Shown here in pieces: positions 59,262 to 64,000 of a DNA stretch of 64,000 nt. Origin of the DNA: Adiantum capillus-veneris (taxonomy: Eukaryota > Streptophyta > Polypodiopsida > Polypodiales > Pteridaceae); assembly GCA_014529385.2 (NCBI GenBank), contig CM043971.1, forward strand, positions 85,242,340 to 85,306,339. Direction: 5' to 3'. Position 1 is the stretch's first letter, and every line of letters begins with the position of its first letter. Made by a program: the position numbers and the translations under genes. Under the pieces are notes generated by a model. That model ran no database searches. It was not told where the DNA came from and saw only the letters and a program-made list of their open reading frames with translations.

Positions 59262-59640
59262 TTAAATTAAATCTCGAGACTCCAACTCTATAGCCCTTTT
59301 TCGCGCTTTTGTTATGTTTTCAGGAAATGTCCTTGGTGTTAAGAAATCTATGATATATTGACTCCATGCAGGTGCAATGCTCACCTGAAACAATGTTGCA
59401 TGATCCATCGGTTGTTTGGCACTACATATAGTACAATTGTTAACATAAGCATGTGTGTCAGCATACATAGTTGGCCAATAAACTCCTAAGTGTTTCAATC
59501 TTTGGTGTGTTTTCATTGTTGAACAATGAAATGCACAATCCTGGATGAGTGCTTCTTCAAGATAACACTCGAATTCCTCTGGATTTATACATAATCGTAG
59601 AATTTGGTCCGAGCCTAGATGGTACATTCGTCCTGCAAGT
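59262..59640 (-). pseudogene. Additional integrase-type zinc-binding module
   Basis: Upstream of the module at 59190 a first one is readable: FHCSTMKTHQRLKHLGVYWP, then YADTHAYVNNCTICSAKQP, i.e. H...H and CxxC with the YWPTMY strand of H2C2 domains. Between the two lie FLTPRTFPENITKARKRAIE and LIGNQLYKRGK. The element therefore seems to carry two H2C2 modules in a row. Confidence 0.6.
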
Positions 59641-59916
59641 AACTGAAATTTTTTTGTTTATCGAAATGTTTGCTGTTTGGATCTATCTTCCTAGTTATCA
59701 AATCTACCTCCAAAGGAAAGAATGCTAAAAATTTCCTAAGACCATTTGGGTATCAGTTCAATATTGAAAAGATAAGCATTGGGTATATCATCATCTACTC
59801 CTTCAAGAGCTTCCCCATTTTGCAGCCTTGAAAGATGATCCGCCCGTAGATGAGTTTTAACCTTTTTTACTACCATTGTGAAGTCAAACTCTAGCAATAT
59901 AATAAACCAGCGTACA
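59641..59916 (-). pseudogene. Gypsy RNase H C-terminal end
   Basis: Minus strand after the transposon insertion: VRWFIILLEFDFTMVVKKVK and THLRADHLSRLQNGEALEG, the usual end of the RNase H domain and connection to integrase, followed by stops near 59750 and 59690. Confidence 0.75.
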
Positions 59917-60328
59917 CATTAGGAGATTTCGGAGATCTTTTGGAGGGCCTTTTGGAAGAGAGAGGAAAATAAGCTCCTCCAATGAGAGAAGAGCCTACGT
60001 TACGTAGAAAAATAGATTGATATTAACAAAAATATAAAAGGTGTCCCTCTCGTCATTTAATAATCTAGTGGTCCTTGAAAACGATCACTCTCTTTCATTT
60101 AATGCGAGCACCTTTTTCAGAAGGTAGATGCGGTGCATTTGATACGGCTTACGTCATCACTAGAATTCAAAAAGTTACAAAACTATCAAGTGGTGGAATA
60201 TTTTGAAACTTTTGATACTGTCAATGCGTCCGGAACGCCCAAATATCCTAGAAATGAATGTCCAATTGCCTGGCTCCGACATCCAAAGAGGCAAAGAATG
60301 TCAAAAACCCCTAAAAGAACATTTTACT

Positions 60329-60390
60329 AACGGCGCGTGAGAGGGCATTCCAAAATTTTGGAATGCCTCACCGCGCGCCGTTAGTAAAAA
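60329..60390. repeat. Palindrome 1 in TIR element
   Basis: ACTAACGGCGCG at one end and CGCGCCGTTAGT at the other, with an inner inverted repeat GGCATTCCAAAATT/AATTTTGGAATGCC. Near-perfect over about 60 bases. Confidence 0.9.
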
Positions 60391-60724
60391 GCCCCTTTTT
60401 TCCTCTTTTAGGGAGATTTTTGAGAGGAAAATGTCAAAAAATCTCTAAAAAGGCCTCCATCTATCACATAGGTTTTTTCTTCATCATCTTAGCCTTAGAG
60501 ATCATAATTTCCGGTCTATAAGAGTGAGCACGCACACCCATTGTTACAATTCTACAAAGTGCATTTTGATCACACACACACATATACACACACAGAGACA
60601 GACAAATATAACATACACACAAACACACAGAGACACAAATATAACATACACACACACACACAGACACACATAGAGACACACACACACTCACAAACACACA
60701 GACACACAAATATAACATACACAC

Positions 60725-60743
60725 ACACACACACACACAGCCC

Positions 60744-60802
<59 letters not shown>

Positions 60803-60870
60803 ACTAAAGGCGCGCGTAGAGAGGCACAACCGGTGTGCATGTCTCTATGCGCGCCTTTAGTATTGTGCAT
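60725..60870. repeat. (AC)n(CT)n tract and palindrome 2
   Basis: AC and CT tracts at 60717-60795, then ACTAAAGGCGCGCG...CGCGCCTTTAGTA (about 60803-60862), with inner GTGC/GCAC-type inverted repeats. Confidence 0.8.
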
Positions 60871-60969
60871 CCACTAGTGTATGTGTTTATGTGTGTATGT
60901 GTGAGTGTTATAGAGAGAGGAAGTAAGGCGGGGGAAAGAGAGAGAGAGAGAGAGTCTTTCTGTTACCTT

Positions 60970-61032
60970 ATACTAACGGCGCGAGGAGGTCTTTTTTGAG
61001 GTCAAAACATGCTCCACGCGCGCCGTTAGTAA
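60970..61032. repeat. Palindrome 3 in TIR element
   Basis: ACTAACGGCGCGAGG...ACGCGCGCCGTTAGTA, longer loop with only the outer arms paired well. Confidence 0.8.
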
Positions 61033-61089
61033 TGGGAGTCTCTCACTCTCTCTCTCTCTTTAAATATGCTAAGCTATAGAAAGGATAGG

Positions 61090-61149
<60 letters not shown>

Positions 61150-61229
61150 ATGGTGCAAAAGTGCAATAGAGAAACATGGGTAGTCTTTCTTGAAAGATAA
61201 TTGTCCAAAAATCACTAAAAGAAGCTTTG

Positions 61230-61292
61230 TACTAACGGCGCGCAGAGGGGCATTCTAACATTTTAGAATGCCTCCTCGCGCGCCTTAAGTAA
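61230..61292. repeat. Palindrome 4 in TIR element
   Basis: ACTAACGGCGCGCAGAGG...CGCGCGCCTTAAGTA with inner GGCATTCTAA/TTAGAATGCC arms; it is the right-TIR partner of palindrome 1. Confidence 0.85.
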
Positions 61293-61693
61293 AAAGCCCA
61301 TTTTTTGGGGTTTTTTGACATTTTTTGCCTCTCCGGATGTCGGAATGAGACAAGTAGACATTCGTTTTTAGGGTATTTTGGCATTCCAGACGCATTGGTG
61401 GTGTCAAAAGCCTCAAAATCTATCACTATTGGACAGTTTGTGACTTTTCAACTTTCAATGATGACGTAAGCTGCCTTGAATGCGCCGCACCTGCCTCCTG
61501 AAAAAGACGCTCGCATTAAATAAAAAAGTGACCGTTTTCAAGGACGATTGGGAATATAAATCTACTTTTTAAAGTGTCTGGTTGTCCTTTTGGACGTACT
61601 CACAAGGTGCAAGTGCATTTTAAAAAAAGTTTCTAGAGAGAGAAATACAATTTCTTACAAGGCCCTCCAAATGACCTCTGAAATTTTCTAATG

Positions 61694-62980
61694 ATTCTCC
61701 CAGTATTGCATGGTTTATTTACTAGATACAAAAGAGCTTGATGATCTGTGAAGAACACAAATTTGTTTGCAAGCAAATAGTGCCGAAATTTCTTTACAGC
61801 ATAAATCATTCCTAATCCCTCTCTTTCAGTGGTGGTGTAGTTCTTTTCTGCACTATTTAGCTATCGGCTCGCATAACAAACTGGAAAATCCATTGTTCCG
61901 TCCCAGGTTGAGCCAGAATACTCCCAATTGCATATGCAGATGCATCAATATGAACATGGAATATCTTTTCCCAATCTGGTGCTTTAAGTACAGGTGCTGA
62001 TACAAGGTTTTCCTTAAGCTTTTGGAATGAATTTTTACATTCCTCAGTCCAGTCGAAACTGACTAATAAGCGATACAGAGGTTGTGCAATGACCGCATAC
62101 ATATATATGAATCTTCGATAATATCCCCAGTGTCCCATGAAGAATTGTACTTGTTTGGCATTAGTAGGCCTGGGCAAGTCTACTATGACTCTAATTTTGT
62201 CATAGTAGACAATATGTCCTAAGATGCGGCCTTGCCTAACCGTAAAAATGCATTTTTTCGGGTTGAGACAGATTCGATATGTTCTACACTTCTCAAATAC
62301 CTTTTGTAAATGGTCAATATGTTCTTCTTATATAAGAGAGTGGACACAGAGATCATCCATATATATTTCTAAGAATATTCTCAGGTATTCTTTGAACGCA
62401 TGAGTCATTAACCTTTGGAAGGTAGCTGGGGCATTGGCTAGGCCAAAAGGCATAACTCTATACGCATATATTCCTCACTCTGTGGAAAATGCTGTTTTGT
62501 GTTGATCCTCTATTGCAATTGGTTGTACCTCGAAAAACCATCTAAAAAAGAATAAGCCCGTTTTCCAGCCACCCTTTCAAGCACATGTTCTGTGATCGAC
62601 AAGGGATAATTATCCCTTATTGTGGCTACGTTTACCTTTTTGAGGTTCACACACACCCGCAACTTTTTGCTCTTTTTGGGGACAACCACAATGGGTGACA
62701 CCCAATCTGTATGCTTGATTTCATAGATGAATTTAGCATCCATCAGCTTGTCAATATCCTCTTTGATTCGTTTAGCGAATGTGTCGTTATATGTATAAGG
62801 ACGCTGTTTGCTAGGTTTGGCATCTGATTTCAAAGGAATTGTATATTGGCATATCGATGGGTCAACTCCTTTGAGGTCTTTGTAGGACCATGCAAACCCA
62901 TCTTTATACTTCTTGAGAAGTTGTGTTAGCCTTTCTTCTTCTTCAGGCTCTAAATCAGTTGCTATATAGACACGCTGAGA
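61694..62980 (-). pseudogene. Ty3/gypsy reverse transcriptase and RNase H
   Basis: Minus strand: a linker with EEERLTQLLKKYKDGFAWSY, then RT with SPIVVVPKKSKKLRVCVNLK (62700-62630), SFLDGFSRYNQ (motif A, D present), YRVMPFGLANAPATFQR (motif B), IYMDDLCVHS (YxDD near 62360), then GHIVYYDKIRV, RRFIYMYAVIAQPLYRL, and RNase H start HVHIDASAYAIGSILAQ. The RNase H continues with TTTEREGLGMIYAVKKFRHY and FTDHQALLYLVNKPCNTGR up to the transposon insertion at 61693. Stops: near 62470, 62335 and several frame changes after 61860. Inactive. Confidence 0.85.
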
Positions 62981-63037
62981 CTCTTCGCCCTGCGCAGCGA
63001 GGTCTATCCGTTTTGCATTTTCCGGCCCATCGTAAGA

Positions 63038-63439
63038 TTACTGGTTTATTCTTTCCCTTATTGGTGGTGTCATTATGATTTTTCTGTCCTGGATGGTGAA
63101 TTTTTGATAGTGAGATGGTACATTCATGTTTTCTTTTTCTGACTCCTCCTTACTATCACTTTCTCCCTCAGTAGTCCATACCTCTCGTAACGATCGTTTT
63201 AGTTCTTGGTATTTCTTTTTACGCTCCATTTTGGTCCATTTTGGATCTTTTGTCTTTTCCTGTGTTGATTGTTGAGATTTTCTTGATTTTGTTTGTGTTT
63301 TAGTCTTCCGTGCTTGTTTTCTTTCCTCATGCGTCCTTTCCCTTCGAACTCTTGAGAATCTTCTTGATATTTGGTCTTTTACACAATCCTCTACCTTGAC
63401 AAGCATTAGATAGTGAGTTTTATCTTTTATCCTGGGCAT
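63038..63439 (-). pseudogene. Lys/Glu-rich region upstream of gypsy RT
   Basis: 133-codon frame with highly charged, coiled-coil-like sequence (RERTHEERKQARKTKTQTK, EGESDSKEESEKENMNVP). It sits between an unidentified N-terminal region and the RT of the same strand. No protease motif (D-S/T-G-A) is found here, where gypsy protease would be expected. Probably part of the polyprotein linker. Confidence 0.4.
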
Positions 63440-63474
63440 CAGGTTCTCTCTAATTTTTTTTTCTGCTCTTTTTT

Positions 63475-63990
63475 TTATATAGCGTTCCTGGCGTCTAGGG
63501 TGTTGATTTGCAAAATCATAAAACTTGATATTCGCGGTTGTCTCCCCACGCTCGCTTGAGATGTCTGAACACTCGTTATTTGCATTGTTATTGAACTCCA
63601 GATGCTCAGAGAGTCATAAAACTCGTCTTGTTTTGGTGAGTCTACATTCTCATCTCTTGCTGTTGGTATAAGGCTTACCATGTAATAGGGTAGCACATCA
63701 TAGCCATTCTTATTGCAAAATTTTGTCGTTGGGCTATTTGTAATGGTACAGACATCCAATGTTGCTAGTATGTGTTCCCATTCTAGAGGTTTTAAGGCAT
63801 CTTCGGGAAAAGGTTCCGAAATGTAATCCTTGTCCTCAATAGCTCTTTCTAGGATGCATTCCTCTCTTTTTAAGCTCCCACAATGTGAAGCTCCGCACAT
63901 CCATAGCTCTTTTTTATGCCCTAACCATGCTGGGTGTTCTGATCCTGCCAATGTAGCTGAACCAAACTCTTCCACTGGTGTCTGGTTCAC
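63475..63990 (-). pseudogene. Unidentified N-terminal polyprotein region
   Basis: 171-codon frame (EHPAWLGHKKELWMCGASHC, then GYDVLPYYMVSLIPTARDE). It may be open beyond the window edge. No recognised domain; the Cys/His at WMCGASHC is a weak zinc-like pair. Being on the same strand and just upstream of RT, it is likely part of the gypsy polyprotein. Confidence 0.35.
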
Positions 63991-64000
63991 ATCCTTGTAA

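Larger units (their letters stand above)
59917..61693. mobile_element. CATTAG-family TIR element, non-autonomous, long TIRs
   Basis: Ends CATTAGGAGATTTCGG... and ...AAATTTTCTAATG, with imperfect TIRs of about 470 bp each (59917-60390 and 61225-61693). The middle holds AC, CT and GA microsatellites and two more hairpins; no coding gene. The ends match 4334-4419. The flanks rejoin the gypsy RNase H frame exactly: GGGAGAAT plus TGTACGCTGG on the minus strand gives GRIVRW, with no duplicated bases left over. Confidence 0.85.

Overview
The window reads as nuclear DNA of a large, repeat-rich land-plant genome. It shows Ty1/copia elements primed by initiator Met-tRNA, Ty3/gypsy elements, CACTA (En/Spm) transposons with TNP2-type transposase, an L1-like LINE fragment, spliceosomal introns, long CT/GA/GT microsatellites, and a captured plant-type heavy-metal-associated (HMA) gene fragment. 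The repeat mix made me think of a fern or another non-flowering lineage, but that is an impression, not a demonstration. I see no rRNA, tRNA, CRISPR or bacterial operon structure and no clearly intact host gene. Nearly every coding stretch belongs to a mobile element and most are broken.

Layout. 1-4419: right part of a TIR DNA transposon with two convergent, intron-containing genes, one resembling a DDE transposase. It sits inside a CACTA copy. 4420-13404: minus-strand CACTA array in which three 5' halves follow one another head to tail, each cut at the same point of the transposase and each carrying an HMA gene fragment. 13405-14672: 5' end of a copia element into which the array is inserted. 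14678-16820: LINE reverse-transcriptase remnant. 16821-23741: a second, plus-strand, decayed CACTA element carrying a probable solo LTR. 23742-39600: four copies of a repeat ('E') alternating with a gag-like gene; a full copia element (24028-29494) is inserted in copy 1 with a perfect 5-bp target duplication. 39600-44250: microsatellites, a tRNA-like repeat and a decayed non-LTR or Penelope-like reverse transcriptase. 44268-48005: gypsy LTR with an internal 1,025-bp duplication, then PBS and gag. 48300-49698: diverged 286-bp tandem repeat built on a 24-bp palindrome. 49699-55042: a full copia element with GTCTC target duplication. 55048-64000: a minus-strand gypsy element with two integrase zinc-binding modules and a protease-like domain after integrase, split by a 1,777-bp TIR element (59917-61693) whose ends match the transposon at 1-4419.

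The most interesting signal is that transposon family (called 'CATTAG' here for its termini): an apparently coding copy at the start of the window and a long-TIR, hairpin-rich, apparently non-autonomous copy near the end. The second is inserted in a gypsy reading frame with no visible target-site duplication. The CACTA array, its HMA capture, and the 286-bp palindromic repeat come next. All family calls rest on reading motifs by eye; no database search was possible.
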